The notes under the pieces were generated by a model that saw only the letters and a program-made list of their open reading frames with translations, was not told where the DNA came from and searched no databases. A stretch of DNA of 62,546 nt from Deltaproteobacteria bacterium (GTDB taxonomy: Bacteria > Desulfobacterota_D > UBA1144 > Nemesobacterales > JAJCZQ01), in NCBI GenBank assembly GCA_029262335.1, contig JAJCZQ010000033.1, forward strand, positions 1 through 62,546. Direction: 5' to 3'. Below are positions 27,411 through 36,314 of the stretch, piece after piece. Position 1 is the stretch's first letter, and each line of letters begins with the position of its first letter. Made by a program: the position numbers and the translations under genes.

Positions 27411-28616
27411 ATGTCCAAAAATTTTAAAATTATATTAATCACCGGGATTATACTGGGTAGTTCGGTTTATTTAATGTTCAGAAATGAACTGCGTGCTGGG
27501 ATAGAGTTTGCAAAAATACCTTTTATTGCACAAAGGGAAGTTTCACCTTCCAGAAAAGCGGTAGAGGTTGCCCCATGGGCTAAAATAAATCTGGAAAAAG
27601 TATTTTCCGGTTTTGAAGAACCGCTTTACCTTGTCGAAGCCAAAGATGATTCGGGGAATATATATGTTATCGAAAAAGGCGGTAAAATTATTTCTATAAA
27701 TAATGGTACCAAAACAACAATCCTTGATATATCAGACAGGGTAAGAGACAGGGAATCTGAGAGAGGCCTTCTAAGCGTTGCATTCCATCCCGATTTTAAA
27801 AACAATGGAAGGTATTTTGTTTATTACACCAATTCCAGGGGTGCAGTAATTGTTTCTGAGTTTAATTCCGCAACTGGTAACCAAAATGAAAAAGCCCTTT
27901 TAAAAATCAGCCAACCCTACTCTAACCACAATGGCGGGCAGCTTGCTTTTGGCCCTGACGGCTACCTTTATATAGGGACAGGTGATGGTGGTGCTGGCGG
28001 CGATCCGCTGGATAACGGCCAAAACAAGCTTTCACTACTTGGTAAAATACTGAGAATTGATGTTGATACCGGAAATCCTTACAGCGTACCTCCTGATAAC
28101 CCTTTTGTTAACAAATCCGGTGAAGATGAGATATGGGCATACGGGCTAAGAAATCCCTGGCGTTTCTCTTTTGATACAAAGACCGGGGACCTTTATAATG
28201 CGGATGTGGGCCAGAATGAATGGGAAGAGATAAATTTCCAGCCCGCTTCAAGTAAAGGCGGTGAAAACTATGGCTGGAGGATTTTAGAAGGGTTTCATAC
28301 TTTTAAAAATGACAATAATACAAACATAAACAGCCTCACTATGCCAGTAATGGAATACAATCACTCCGAAGGGTGTTCGGTTTCAGGCGGATATGTTTAC
28401 AGGGGCGAGAATTTTAAACAGCTGGACGGTACATATTTTTTTGGTGATTTCTGTACAGGAAATATCTGGGGACTCAGGAACAGGAACGGCGAGTGGGAGT
28501 ATGCAAAGTTCTTAACAACTGATCACCTGATTTCAAGTTTTGGTCAGAACCAGGCAGGTAATGTTTATGTTATTGATTTTAAAACCGGGGACATATACCT
28601 TATAACTCAGGGATAA
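27411..28616 (+). CDS. PQQ-dependent sugar dehydrogenase-like beta-propeller (GSDH family)
   Basis: 401 residues. An N-terminal signal or anchor (about 6-23) places it outside the cytoplasm. The GSDH landmarks are present: RGLLSVAFHPDF, the conserved YIGTGDGGAGGDP, GKILRIDVD, YGLRNPWRFSFD, DVGQNEWEEIN and GGENYGWR. Family members oxidise aldose sugars using PQQ and calcium. No PQQ synthesis genes are in the window, so cofactor supply is unknown. Confidence 0.85.
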   Translation: MSKNFKIILITGIILGSSVYLMFRNELRAGIEFAKIPFIAQREVSPSRKAVEVAPWAKINLEKVFSGFEEPLYLVEAKDDSGNIYVIEKGGKIISINNGTKTTILDISDRVRDRESERGLLSVAFHPDFKNNGRYFVYYTNSRGAVIVSEFNSATGNQNEKALLKISQPYSNHNGGQLAFGPDGYLYIGTGDGGAGGDPLDNGQNKLSLLGKILRIDVDTGNPYSVPPDNPFVNKSGEDEIWAYGLRNPWRFSFDTKTGDLYNADVGQNEWEEINFQPASSKGGENYGWRILEGFHTFKNDNNTNINSLTMPVMEYNHSEGCSVSGGYVYRGENFKQLDGTYFFGDFCTGNIWGLRNRNGEWEYAKFLTTDHLISSFGQNQAGNVYVIDFKTGDIYLITQG

Positions 28617-28723
28617 TTCTTAGAATTAAATAGGATGGATCTACTCACCAATACCACCTTCAAATAATATATGAATTGGGTGTGCGGCCTCACGATTACA
28701 AATTATACAGTTATTAGACACAC

Positions 28724-29100
28724 CTATACCAAGAAAAGTATGTTGTTCAAATCTTCCAGGATACCCCGGAGAATTTCTCTTCGCTGATAGAGTTCACTGG
28801 AACTTCTGCCCCTGCCACTATTATAGAACCAGTTGAAGTTGGGGGACATTCCCGTACGGTCCGTTAGCAAAACTGGATTGTTCCCTACATAAACATATGG
28901 AGAGTAATTAGTGCGTAAAGAATCCACACCCAGTAATCGTCCCGCGGATGGATCATAATGACGGGCATGGTAATTATATGTCCCGGTAACAGGGTCCTCT
29001 TCCTGGCCAGTGTAACGATAGGCCAGCTGAGTAGTGCCTGACTGACCTATTTGCCCAAATGGTCCGTATTCAAAAACTGAATTTGCAGGACCGGGATATA
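28724..29100 (-). pseudogene. RHS repeat-associated core remnant (C-terminal tail of a lost RHS gene)
   Basis: Read on the minus strand, the frame from about 29100 encodes GPANSVFEYGPFGQ, YRYTGQEEDPVTGTYNYHAR, then HYDPSAGRLLGVDSL, YVYVGNNPVLLTDRTG: the classic RHS core ending. Upstream the frame is closed by a stop within about ten codons and no start codon precedes the homology, so the large YD-repeat body is gone. DRTG replaces the usual DPxG cleavage motif. The 40-residue tail after it has no recognisable toxin. It is an orphan tip or debris from rearrangement. Confidence 0.75.
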
Positions 29101-29180
29101 AATAAAATAGTATAATTGCCCATTATTCCTTGATCATATATAGAATTTTGGGTTATTATAAGACTTGTGGAGGATTTGAA

Positions 29181-30212
29181 ATGAATATTAGATCAATATT
29201 AACAAGCTTATTTCTTATACTTTTTATTAGTATTACATATGTTCAGCCTGTCAACTCACAAACATTTCCCATACCTGAAACTGATAATTCCGGGAATAAC
29301 TTTGGACTGACTGCTTTTTTCGACCTCAGGGACAGGGAATCTTTTGTCCAGATTACAAATACAGACAGTATTTCGCTTAGATTACATGTACAAATTTTTA
29401 ATGTAGGCAATCTATGTAATGAAAATGATTTCTTTGATGATTTTACTATAAGTGATACGCACGTTTATAATCTCCGTAACATCTTAACCAACGATGGAAA
29501 ACCTTCAGGTGTAGTCCTGCCTGATAATGCTTATGGTATCGTTGTTATTACCGGTTTTACGGATGACACATTTTCAGATGGAGCAAGTTTAGTGGGCAAC
29601 TTCAGGGTCATTGATAATAATGGATACGAATACAGGACTAATATGAGTGGCTGGAACGATCATATCTTTACATCCTTTCTTACGGGAAGTGATATCACAT
29701 TTAATTTTTCACAGGATGAGGGAATAACTTTTTCTGAAATTATAGGTATTCCTTTAGTGTCAAATTCTGGAGGTGGAATAAGTGATTGGTTTGCAGATAA
29801 CATAACCCGTACATTTATGGTAGTTGATGTTGATATATTTGATTTAAATGAAAATCCTTTATCATGCCGGGATGTTGCTTTTGCCTGTGTTCAGCCTGAC
29901 AGCAATTTTGTAGATGAAATTCTATCATATGATTCAAATGGAAATGGCGGATTTTTCTTTGGAACAAATGGTGCAAATACGGCAGGTTTTGAATATGGAA
30001 TCAATGATGCAATACCTCATACAAAAAACGGTGAGCTGCTATGCCCTTCTAATAATATCGCAAACGGTTTTGTAAATTTAAATATACAGGGATTTGCAAC
30101 ACCCGAATCCGGCGGAGTAGTTATGGTTAATTTCTTTGTGGGGCTTAATAACGGTAACGGCAGGGGAAGTATGGATGCACTGTGGTTTAACAACCAGCTA
30201 TTGGACAGGTAG
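29181..30212 (+). CDS. Secreted FFDLRDRES/GLNNGNGRG family protein, copy 5
   Basis: 343 residues from the ATG at 29181, chosen because GGAGG precedes it and the signal peptide then begins correctly (MNIRSILTSLFLILFISITY, ending near VNSQ). An in-frame TTG 17 codons upstream has no such support. Core motifs: AFFDLRDRESFVQITN, LCNENDFFDDF, HVYNLRNILTNDGKPSGVVLP, GYEYRTN, LSCRDVAFAC, AGFEYGINDAIPH, LLCPSN, GLNNGNGRGSMDALW. It lies 22 kb from the other copies, beside the RHS remnant. Function unknown. Confidence 0.87.
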   Translation: MNIRSILTSLFLILFISITYVQPVNSQTFPIPETDNSGNNFGLTAFFDLRDRESFVQITNTDSISLRLHVQIFNVGNLCNENDFFDDFTISDTHVYNLRNILTNDGKPSGVVLPDNAYGIVVITGFTDDTFSDGASLVGNFRVIDNNGYEYRTNMSGWNDHIFTSFLTGSDITFNFSQDEGITFSEIIGIPLVSNSGGGISDWFADNITRTFMVVDVDIFDLNENPLSCRDVAFACVQPDSNFVDEILSYDSNGNGGFFFGTNGANTAGFEYGINDAIPHTKNGELLCPSNNIANGFVNLNIQGFATPESGGVVMVNFFVGLNNGNGRGSMDALWFNNQLLDR

Positions 30213-30269
30213 CAATCCCTGGCATTATTATTACTTTATATTATAAAAATTTATTACAAAAATAAAAAT

Positions 30270-30301
30270 GGGCAGTGATTAAAATCTCTGCTCCTTTTTT
30301 T
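30270..30301 (+). terminator. Probable Rho-independent terminator
   Basis: GGGCAGTGATT can pair with AATCTCTGCTCC with one bulge and one mismatch, followed by seven T. It ends the copy-5 secreted gene. Confidence 0.65.
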
Positions 30302-30341
30302 ATAACTTTGAGAATATAAAACTACAAAAGAATAAGTTAGA

Positions 30342-30386
30342 ATTTCTTCCCCTGTACTTTGAGGGGGATGATTAAGATGGGGGTTC
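30342..30386. repeat. Dispersed element A (copy 2)
   Basis: TCTTCCCC, then TTTGAGGGGGATGATTAAGA and TGGGGGTT, parallel the 21111-21150 segment with small changes that weaken its hairpin. Intergenic. Confidence 0.55.
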
Positions 30387-30400
30387 AGTATTAAATAATA

Positions 30401-30427
30401 GATCTCTCCCCACTGTCGAGATGAAAC
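30401..30427. repeat. Dispersed element C-like remnant
   Basis: GATCTCTCCCCACTGTCGAG followed by ATGAAAC resembles the GATTTCTCG...CGAAATGACA element at 21403-21429. It ends at the stop codon of the phosphatase gene. Confidence 0.35.
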
Positions 30428-31404
30428 TAGTTAAGTACTTCCTTTACTGCTTTAATTACCTCTTCATGAATTTTGCCGTTTGTACCGATAATACCTTTGT
30501 TATTTTTTAAAGTCCTGCCGAGGGAAAAGTCCAGTTTGTCTCCAATGCAGTCCGTTACTTCTCCACCTGCTTCCTTAACAACAATAAAACCTGCCGCATG
30601 GTCCCATATCTTTTCTTCATAGTCTTTTCGTGTTGGAAGCCTTAGATAGATTGAAGCCTCACCTCTGGAAAGAACTCCATATTTGCACTGGCTATCTATC
30701 CTTACCGGTTCGGCTGTAACATTTAAGATCTCTGCAATCTTTGCGGAGGCATCGTGTGATGAATGGCCTGATTCAACTGACTCACAAAAATTGGCTTTAG
30801 ATGTTGATTCAACTCCTGACACGGAAACAGAAATTTCATCTGACCCGTCTATTGGTTTCATAAAAGCGCCCTGTCCTTTAACTGCGTATAACAAAGTTCC
30901 GAGGTTTTGATTGCTATTGTATAAACTTGTAGAAAGATTGGGGCATCCAAGCACTCCGAGGACTACTTCGCCGTTTTCAATCAGTGCAAGCGCTACAGCA
31001 TACTGCTGTTTCCTAAGAAACCCTTTAGTCCCGTCAATGGGATCAAGTGTCCAGAACCTGCCTTCTTTTCCTCCGTCATGCCCACCCATATTAATAGTAG
31101 CAACAATCTCTTCTTCTGAAAGTCCCGGGAGATGTGAGTCGAGGTGTTCCATGATCCTTTCCAGTAGAGGATCACTTCCCAGCTCCTTTGCATCTTCCTC
31201 TGCAACAATAGGATCATTTGGAAAAGTTTTTTTCAGTTCGTGGATAACTATTGCCTGCGCCCCAAAGTCCGCAACGGTAACCGGTGATTTGTCTTTCTTC
31301 TGCATACTTTCTTCAGATACAAGGTTTGCCTGTACCGCTTTACAAAGTGCAGATGCTTTTTCTACAGCATTTATAGCTGTCTGTAATTCTGATTTATAAT
31401 TCAA
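30427..31404 (-). CDS. 3'(2'),5'-bisphosphate nucleotidase (Hal2/BPNT-type, inositol monophosphatase superfamily)
   Basis: 325 residues. Metal-binding motifs: VAEEDAKEL (about 67-75), WTLDPIDGTKGFLRKQQYA (about 118-136) and WDHAAGFIVVKEAGGEVTD (about 268-286). GTKGFLR after the DPIDG is typical of Hal2-type enzymes rather than inositol phosphatases. It removes the 3'-phosphate from PAP, the by-product of PAPS use. That fits the cysH operon at 38911 and the sulfotransferase-like gene at 48660 in this window. A Li/Na-sensitive activity is known for the family. Confidence 0.87.
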   Translation of the reverse strand: MNYKSELQTAINAVEKASALCKAVQANLVSEESMQKKDKSPVTVADFGAQAIVIHELKKTFPNDPIVAEEDAKELGSDPLLERIMEHLDSHLPGLSEEEIVATINMGGHDGGKEGRFWTLDPIDGTKGFLRKQQYAVALALIENGEVVLGVLGCPNLSTSLYNSNQNLGTLLYAVKGQGAFMKPIDGSDEISVSVSGVESTSKANFCESVESGHSSHDASAKIAEILNVTAEPVRIDSQCKYGVLSRGEASIYLRLPTRKDYEEKIWDHAAGFIVVKEAGGEVTDCIGDKLDFSLGRTLKNNKGIIGTNGKIHEEVIKAVKEVLN

Positions 31405-31469
31405 TGATTTCTCCGGGAATATATTTTAAAACAAGGAGGTAGTATAATGTAATTTCCGTTTTTTAAAAC

Positions 31470-33128
31470 CTAATCGGTAAGGCTTTCAACAACAGAACTG
31501 ATCTGGCCTAAATCAAAAGGCTTCGTAATAAATGTATCAAAACCATAATCCTTGAAGTTCAGCATAACGTGGTGATTAGCTGAGCCGGAAAGTACCACGA
31601 ATTTTACATTAGAATTTATTGCAGATAAAGATTTCACGATAGCTTCAGCACCCATTCCGCCTGGGATTGTCAGGTCAAGAAAAGCAATATCAAACATATT
31701 GTCACCGTTACATGCATCACTATATGCCTTTAAGGCCTCTTCCCCATTATTCACTATATGTACACTGCAGCCAAAACTCAGCAGCATTTCCGCAAGCGTA
31801 CCTGCAACAAGTTTATTATCATCCATAACAAGTATGTTTGGATTATTTTTAATTTTCCTGGCAGGAGTTTCCACAGTTTCATTTATCTGTTCATTTTTTT
31901 CTTCAAGAAACAGTACTTCTTCACTATAAACAGGAAGGTATATAAAGGCCTTGGTACTTTCGTCCAGATTTTCATAATCAAATAATCCACCGTGCTCTTT
32001 AATAATATTGAATGAAAGTGTCAAGCCCAGTGCATTGGTATTTTCCGCCGCGTCAATCGAATGGTCAGACCTGAACTCCATATCGGCAAAATTCACCTGG
32101 TTATTCAAATCTTCAATTGAAATTTTTATGTAATCCATTTCTTCAAGTGGTAAGAATTCATTATTATTGTTTTCGTAATTTTCGATAGAGATCCTGAGAG
32201 ACCCTCCATCGTGCAGGGATTCCCTGTAAATTTTTAGAATATTATAAAGTGCAAGAATAATTTTGTTTTTATCTACTTCAACTGGTTTCAGGCTTTCTGA
32301 AATATCCAGTTCAAACTTAATATTTGTCCCTGAAAGAATAAGATCAACTGATGAACTTACGATCTCCTCTATAGATTCGATCTCCTTTTTCAGATGAGAC
32401 GTTTCGCTAATAAGGCTAAACTTCTGCATAAAATCTATAGCCTTTATAAGGGACATTTCACACTGCATTATTCGTGCATAATTTTCATCGCCCTGATCGG
32501 TATCCATTTTCAACATACTCAGGTTTGCAAGCAGGGGAGTAAAATAGTTATTCAGATCATGAAGCAGTCCTCTTGTAATGGTTACAAAATTATCGTGTTT
32601 AAATTTGTAGTAGTTACTAATATCGAGGTTCTGAAAATTGTCTTCCTTTTTTAATACAAGAAGTATTTGTTTAACTTCTCCTATCTCATTTTTAATAGGT
32701 GAAGCATTTACCCTGAGTGAAGACCCTGAACTGTTTCTCGGGACCAGCAGACAGTTATTGAGTCTGTTAATATCATTTGCAACATTGTCAATTGTAATCC
32801 TGCAATTTTGCTTAGTACTCTTTTTTATTATTTTAAAGAACGCTTCAATATGACGACCCTCAAGATTTTTTTCGCTCCATCCGGTTATTTTTTTTGCCGA
32901 ATTATTCAATGAAACAATGTTTAAATTCAAATCAATAATTATTGCTCCATCGCCAATTGAATTGAATTCAAGTCCGGAGACTCTTGATTCAGTACTATTA
33001 TCAATTGTTATAATTTCAGAGACCTGTTCGTCCTCAATCATCGGATCAATTTTATTCTGCCGTTGATTAGAAACTTTATTATTTTGGGCTATAGCCCGCC
33101 TTATATTTTCATCACGTATTTCAGACAT
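31470..33128 (-). CDS. Hybrid sensor kinase-like protein with degenerate ATPase core and C-terminal receiver
   Basis: 552 residues, no membrane segment. A PAS domain lies at about 50-165 (GDGAIIIDLNLNIVSLN, ITGWSEKNLEGR). The phosphoacceptor box LLHDLNNYFTPLL is intact (His190). The following HATPase region looks eroded: the N-box reads LYNILKIYRES with Ile where the second Asn belongs, DTGxGI is replaced by DLNNQV, and the GTGLGL box is NALGLTL. The receiver (about 430-550) has LVMDDN, FDIAFLDLTIPGGMG and TKPF, all intact. A sigma-54 promoter precedes it. It may be an inactive kinase working as a scaffold or phosphotransfer partner. Confidence 0.85.
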   Translation of the reverse strand: MSEIRDENIRRAIAQNNKVSNQRQNKIDPMIEDEQVSEIITIDNSTESRVSGLEFNSIGDGAIIIDLNLNIVSLNNSAKKITGWSEKNLEGRHIEAFFKIIKKSTKQNCRITIDNVANDINRLNNCLLVPRNSSGSSLRVNASPIKNEIGEVKQILLVLKKEDNFQNLDISNYYKFKHDNFVTITRGLLHDLNNYFTPLLANLSMLKMDTDQGDENYARIMQCEMSLIKAIDFMQKFSLISETSHLKKEIESIEEIVSSSVDLILSGTNIKFELDISESLKPVEVDKNKIILALYNILKIYRESLHDGGSLRISIENYENNNNEFLPLEEMDYIKISIEDLNNQVNFADMEFRSDHSIDAAENTNALGLTLSFNIIKEHGGLFDYENLDESTKAFIYLPVYSEEVLFLEEKNEQINETVETPARKIKNNPNILVMDDNKLVAGTLAEMLLSFGCSVHIVNNGEEALKAYSDACNGDNMFDIAFLDLTIPGGMGAEAIVKSLSAINSNVKFVVLSGSANHHVMLNFKDYGFDTFITKPFDLGQISSVVESLTD

Positions 33129-33170
33129 ATCTATTTATCACTAAATTAAATTGTATTTATTTATAAATTT

Positions 33171-33185
33171 GCAATCTCAATGCCA
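33171..33185 (-). promoter_or_regulatory. Sigma-54 (-24/-12) promoter of the hybrid kinase gene
   Basis: On the minus strand TGGCAT, five bases, TTGC, then AAAT: GG and GC are at the exact canonical spacing. The predicted transcription start is near 33159, some 30 bases before the start codon at 33128. It implies activation by an enhancer-binding protein such as the one at 36315. Confidence 0.75.
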
Positions 33186-33402
33186 ACTAAAATGTTTATT
33201 TAATAAAACTGCCGTATTGTAACATCCTGTTATTATTGTATTTTTTATTTTGATTAAAAACAAAACCCAATAAAAATTATAATTCGTAGAGTTTTTTCCA
33301 AAAATTGTCACATTTTACAACTTTTGTTGCACAACTGTTAAGAACTTAGGTATAAAGATATTTACTATATCTATCTAATATTTTGCTTTAAAATATTAAA
33401 TA

Positions 33403-34308
33403 ATGAAAAAGGCGATAGCTCTTGGCGGAGGAGGTGCAAAAGGTTATGCCCACCTGGGTGTGATCAAAGCACTGAAAGAGATTAATGTACATTTTGACAT
33501 CGTTACCGGGACGAGTATTGGGTCTTTTATCGGTGCAGTCTATGCCGGGGGCGGTATAGAAGAACTGGAAAAAATATCTTCTAAAATTAACATGGCAGAT
33601 CTCCCGCGAATTTTAACACCTGCCTTTTCAAAACATGGCCTGCTCAGCGGAAATTATATAAATCAACTTTTACAAAAAGTAATTTCGCAGAAAAAAATAG
33701 AAGACCTGCCAATAAAATACGCCGCCATAAGTGTGGATATTAATAAGGGTGAGATCGTAAAATTTACAAAAGGCGATCTAGCTAAAGCAATCAGGTCCAG
33801 CATTGCAATACCCGGTCTGTTTACACCTGTAATAGACGGTGACAGGTTTCTTGTAGACGGAGGGGTAATGGAACCTGTACCAATAAATTCCGCAAGAAGG
33901 CTTGGAGCAGATATTGTAATTGCAGTTGATCTTATAAGTGACTTCAAAAAATTTTCAGAGGAAGCCGGCACAAAAGGGATATTAGACGATTTGCCATTTA
34001 AAGCAGAGATTGACCATCTGGGTGATTACATAAAAAAACTTGGTGAGGCCCTGTATTTATTTGAAAAGGACAAGAAACTTTTCAACGATAAAACTGTAGT
34101 AGATATTGTACAGAGAATTTCTGTGATTACTCAGGCAAGGCTTATTGAGAACCAGATCCAGCTTAGTAGTCCGGAGATCGTAATAACCCCAAATGTATCA
34201 GAAATAGGCATCCTCGATTTCCATAAAAGCAAAGAAGGTATTGAGGCAGGATACGAAGCAGCAAAAGAAAAACTCCCGGAAATTAAGAAACTGTTAAAAA
34301 TTAAATAA
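33403..34308 (+). CDS. Patatin-like phospholipase (RssA-like)
   Basis: 301 residues. The oxyanion hole GGGGAKGYAHLG (about 8-19), nucleophile elbow GTSIGS (about 38-43; Ser40) and catalytic Asp in DGG (about 151-153) form the patatin dyad. VIAVDLI follows as usual. Such lipid acyl hydrolases act on phospholipids or lipid-like substrates in the cytoplasm or at the membrane. It is divergent from the kinase gene and overlaps the convergent glycosyltransferase by 15 bases. Confidence 0.88.
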   Translation: MKKAIALGGGGAKGYAHLGVIKALKEINVHFDIVTGTSIGSFIGAVYAGGGIEELEKISSKINMADLPRILTPAFSKHGLLSGNYINQLLQKVISQKKIEDLPIKYAAISVDINKGEIVKFTKGDLAKAIRSSIAIPGLFTPVIDGDRFLVDGGVMEPVPINSARRLGADIVIAVDLISDFKKFSEEAGTKGILDDLPFKAEIDHLGDYIKKLGEALYLFEKDKKLFNDKTVVDIVQRISVITQARLIENQIQLSSPEIVITPNVSEIGILDFHKSKEGIEAGYEAAKEKLPEIKKLLKIK

Positions 34309-35694
34309 TGTTTTCTTTCTAACCATTTCAATTATGAGTAATGCCCATATCGGGACAAACTCTATCCAGACAACATAGTTATTAAAAAGGTCCAGTTTCT
34401 CAAGAGGTTCGAGGTAATACCTAAGATAATATAGCGGAAGCATTGTGGTGAGAAAAAGCAGGGAAAATCTTGGAACAACCACCAGGAAAGGCAGCATCCA
34501 TGTGTAGTACCAGGGAAATTGCGTAGGCCCAATAAGAAATATAACGGCAACTATAAACAAACTTCTGCGAAAAAGATCAAATAAAGTCCTGTCATATTTC
34601 ATGGCCTGGTACAATACCCAGACAACAGTTAGAAATGCTACAAATAGCCTCGCATACCTTTGGGCATGCCCGGGATGAATATTCATATAATTTAAAATCT
34701 GTTCACCCGAGTATAAAAATATTCGGAATAATGAACTGTTATTTTCCCAGCTCTTACTATAGGCAACAAACCCTGATGAGCTGTCGATGGTTGCAGTAAT
34801 TACCGGGAAGAAAATTAGCGCCATAAAGATTGAAAATACAAAAGCAGGTTTTATCAGATTGAGAACAGTTTTATAGTTCTTTTTCAAAAGTAATGGAAAT
34901 AAAAATACCGGCCAGAGCTTAACCCCGGCTGCAAGCGCCAGGCTGCCTATTGCCGAGATTACAAACTTCCTGTTAATTAAAAGAAACGCGGACAAAACAA
35001 AGGGAAATGCCAATACCTCAAAATGCCCTGATACAAAAACCTCGTTGATCAGAAGTGGGTTCCACCAGTAGATAAGTACATTTAAGGGCGAAAGCCCTAA
35101 TAACCTGAGTGAATATAAAAGCAGGAAAAAAGTAGCAAGATCAAAAAGTAACAGGATAATTTTCCAGGCTGTTAAATTAAATGGTGCAAGTTTATATGAC
35201 AGTGTAAATACAAGCTGGCTCACAGGGGGATATATTGTTTTAATATGGGGATGGTTAACATTTTCGAGGAAATCTCCAGCCTGCTCTTTTATCCCTGTAA
35301 GTGTTTCCTCTTCATTATTTAATGCCTGCAGTGGGCTGTAAACATAGGGGTTAATACCGCTTCCGGTTACTGCGCCATCCCAAAGGTAGCGGTTAAAGTC
35401 GTCCTCCAGGACAGGGACAGCAAACAGCATAACAACCCTTATCAATAACCCGATAGCAAAAATAAAAAAAAGTGCCTTCTTAACATTTCCGGAAGAAAGC
35501 CTGAAGTTAACTGCTATTAGGTAAATTACTGAAAGAAATATAAGTATTGCAACAAATAATAGTATAGGCCTCTCTGTTATGGGTATTTCCGGGTTGAACC
35601 TGTATGAAATAATCAGCAGTAAAAAAGAAACTGTTAATTGTAGTACCCCTAACAGGTAAATAATATTAGTTTTTTTCAATTTTTCCGGAAACAT
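34294..35694 (-). CDS. GT-C type polyprenol-phosphate-dependent glycosyltransferase (GT87-like)
   Basis: 466 residues with about eleven membrane segments. The first large loop carries the acidic motif EDDFNRYLWDGAVTGSGINP (about 98-117), typical of polyprenyl-phosphate mannosyl/glycosyltransferases, followed by NPYVYSP. PVSQLVFTLSYKL and WWNPLLINE continue the family pattern. It probably adds a sugar from a lipid carrier on the outer face of the inner membrane; donor and acceptor are unknown. Confidence 0.78.
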   Translation of the reverse strand: MFPEKLKKTNIIYLLGVLQLTVSFLLLIISYRFNPEIPITERPILLFVAILIFLSVIYLIAVNFRLSSGNVKKALFFIFAIGLLIRVVMLFAVPVLEDDFNRYLWDGAVTGSGINPYVYSPLQALNNEEETLTGIKEQAGDFLENVNHPHIKTIYPPVSQLVFTLSYKLAPFNLTAWKIILLLFDLATFFLLLYSLRLLGLSPLNVLIYWWNPLLINEVFVSGHFEVLAFPFVLSAFLLINRKFVISAIGSLALAAGVKLWPVFLFPLLLKKNYKTVLNLIKPAFVFSIFMALIFFPVITATIDSSSGFVAYSKSWENNSSLFRIFLYSGEQILNYMNIHPGHAQRYARLFVAFLTVVWVLYQAMKYDRTLFDLFRRSLFIVAVIFLIGPTQFPWYYTWMLPFLVVVPRFSLLFLTTMLPLYYLRYYLEPLEKLDLFNNYVVWIEFVPIWALLIIEMVRKKTLFNF

Positions 35695-35770
35695 CTTTTA
35701 GCTACTTCGCATAAAAATTTTGTAATTTAAAAATGTTATTATAGCCTATTTGAAATTCGGAGGGCCAACA

Positions 35771-36310
35771 ATGGATAAAAAAGAAAGACTTGCAGAAATA
35801 CTAAAAGACAAATCAATTCTAAGAGGTAGTTTCACACTGGCCTCCGGTAAAGAAAGTGATTACTACATAGATGGAAGACTCACCACGTTGGATTCAGCAG
35901 GGTTAAGCCTTATCGGGGAAATTTTTCTGGAAGAAATACTAAGTGACCCGGATGTTAAAACCGTAGGCGGCCCCACAATGGGAGCAGACCCGATAGTGGG
36001 TTCGGTATTAACCCACGCAGGAATAAAAAATATTGATTTTGACGGTTTCCTTGTCCGTAAGGAAGCTAAAGACCATGGCACCGGCAAACTGATAGAGGGC
36101 AACCTTAAAGAAGGAGCAAGTATAGCAGTGGTTGAAGATGTAGTGACCACAGGCGGATCAGTACTTAAAGCTATATATGCCCTTGAAAAAGCAGGGGCAA
36201 AAATATCCAAGGTGCTTGTAATTGTAGACAGGGAAGAAGGGGCTGAGGCTAAGTTTAAAGAGCTTGGTTATTCTTATTTTTCAATCTTTAAAATTTCAGA
36301 TCTTCTTTGA
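35771..36310 (+). CDS. pyrE: Orotate phosphoribosyltransferase
   Basis: 179 residues from the ATG at 35771, which has GGAGGG upstream; a TTG seven codons earlier overlaps that site. Motifs: SGKESDYYIDGR, GPTMGADPIVG, FLVRKEAKDHGTG and the PRPP-binding VVEDVVTTGGSVLKA (about 117-131). It makes OMP from orotate and PRPP in pyrimidine synthesis. It stands alone between divergent and convergent genes. Confidence 0.95.
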   Translation: MDKKERLAEILKDKSILRGSFTLASGKESDYYIDGRLTTLDSAGLSLIGEIFLEEILSDPDVKTVGGPTMGADPIVGSVLTHAGIKNIDFDGFLVRKEAKDHGTGKLIEGNLKEGASIAVVEDVVTTGGSVLKAIYALEKAGAKISKVLVIVDREEGAEAKFKELGYSYFSIFKISDLL

Positions 36311-36314
36311 TCAT

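Noticed and set aside
28617-28723. Possible toxin or immunity gene after the RHS tail
   Set aside because: The bases after the RHS frame hold no ORF of useful length or ribosome site.
33308-33335. CAAC-TTTT-GTTG hairpin as a terminator or attenuator
   Set aside because: The stem is four bases and no T-run follows; kept only as a possible protein site in the finding on the second sigma-54 promoter.
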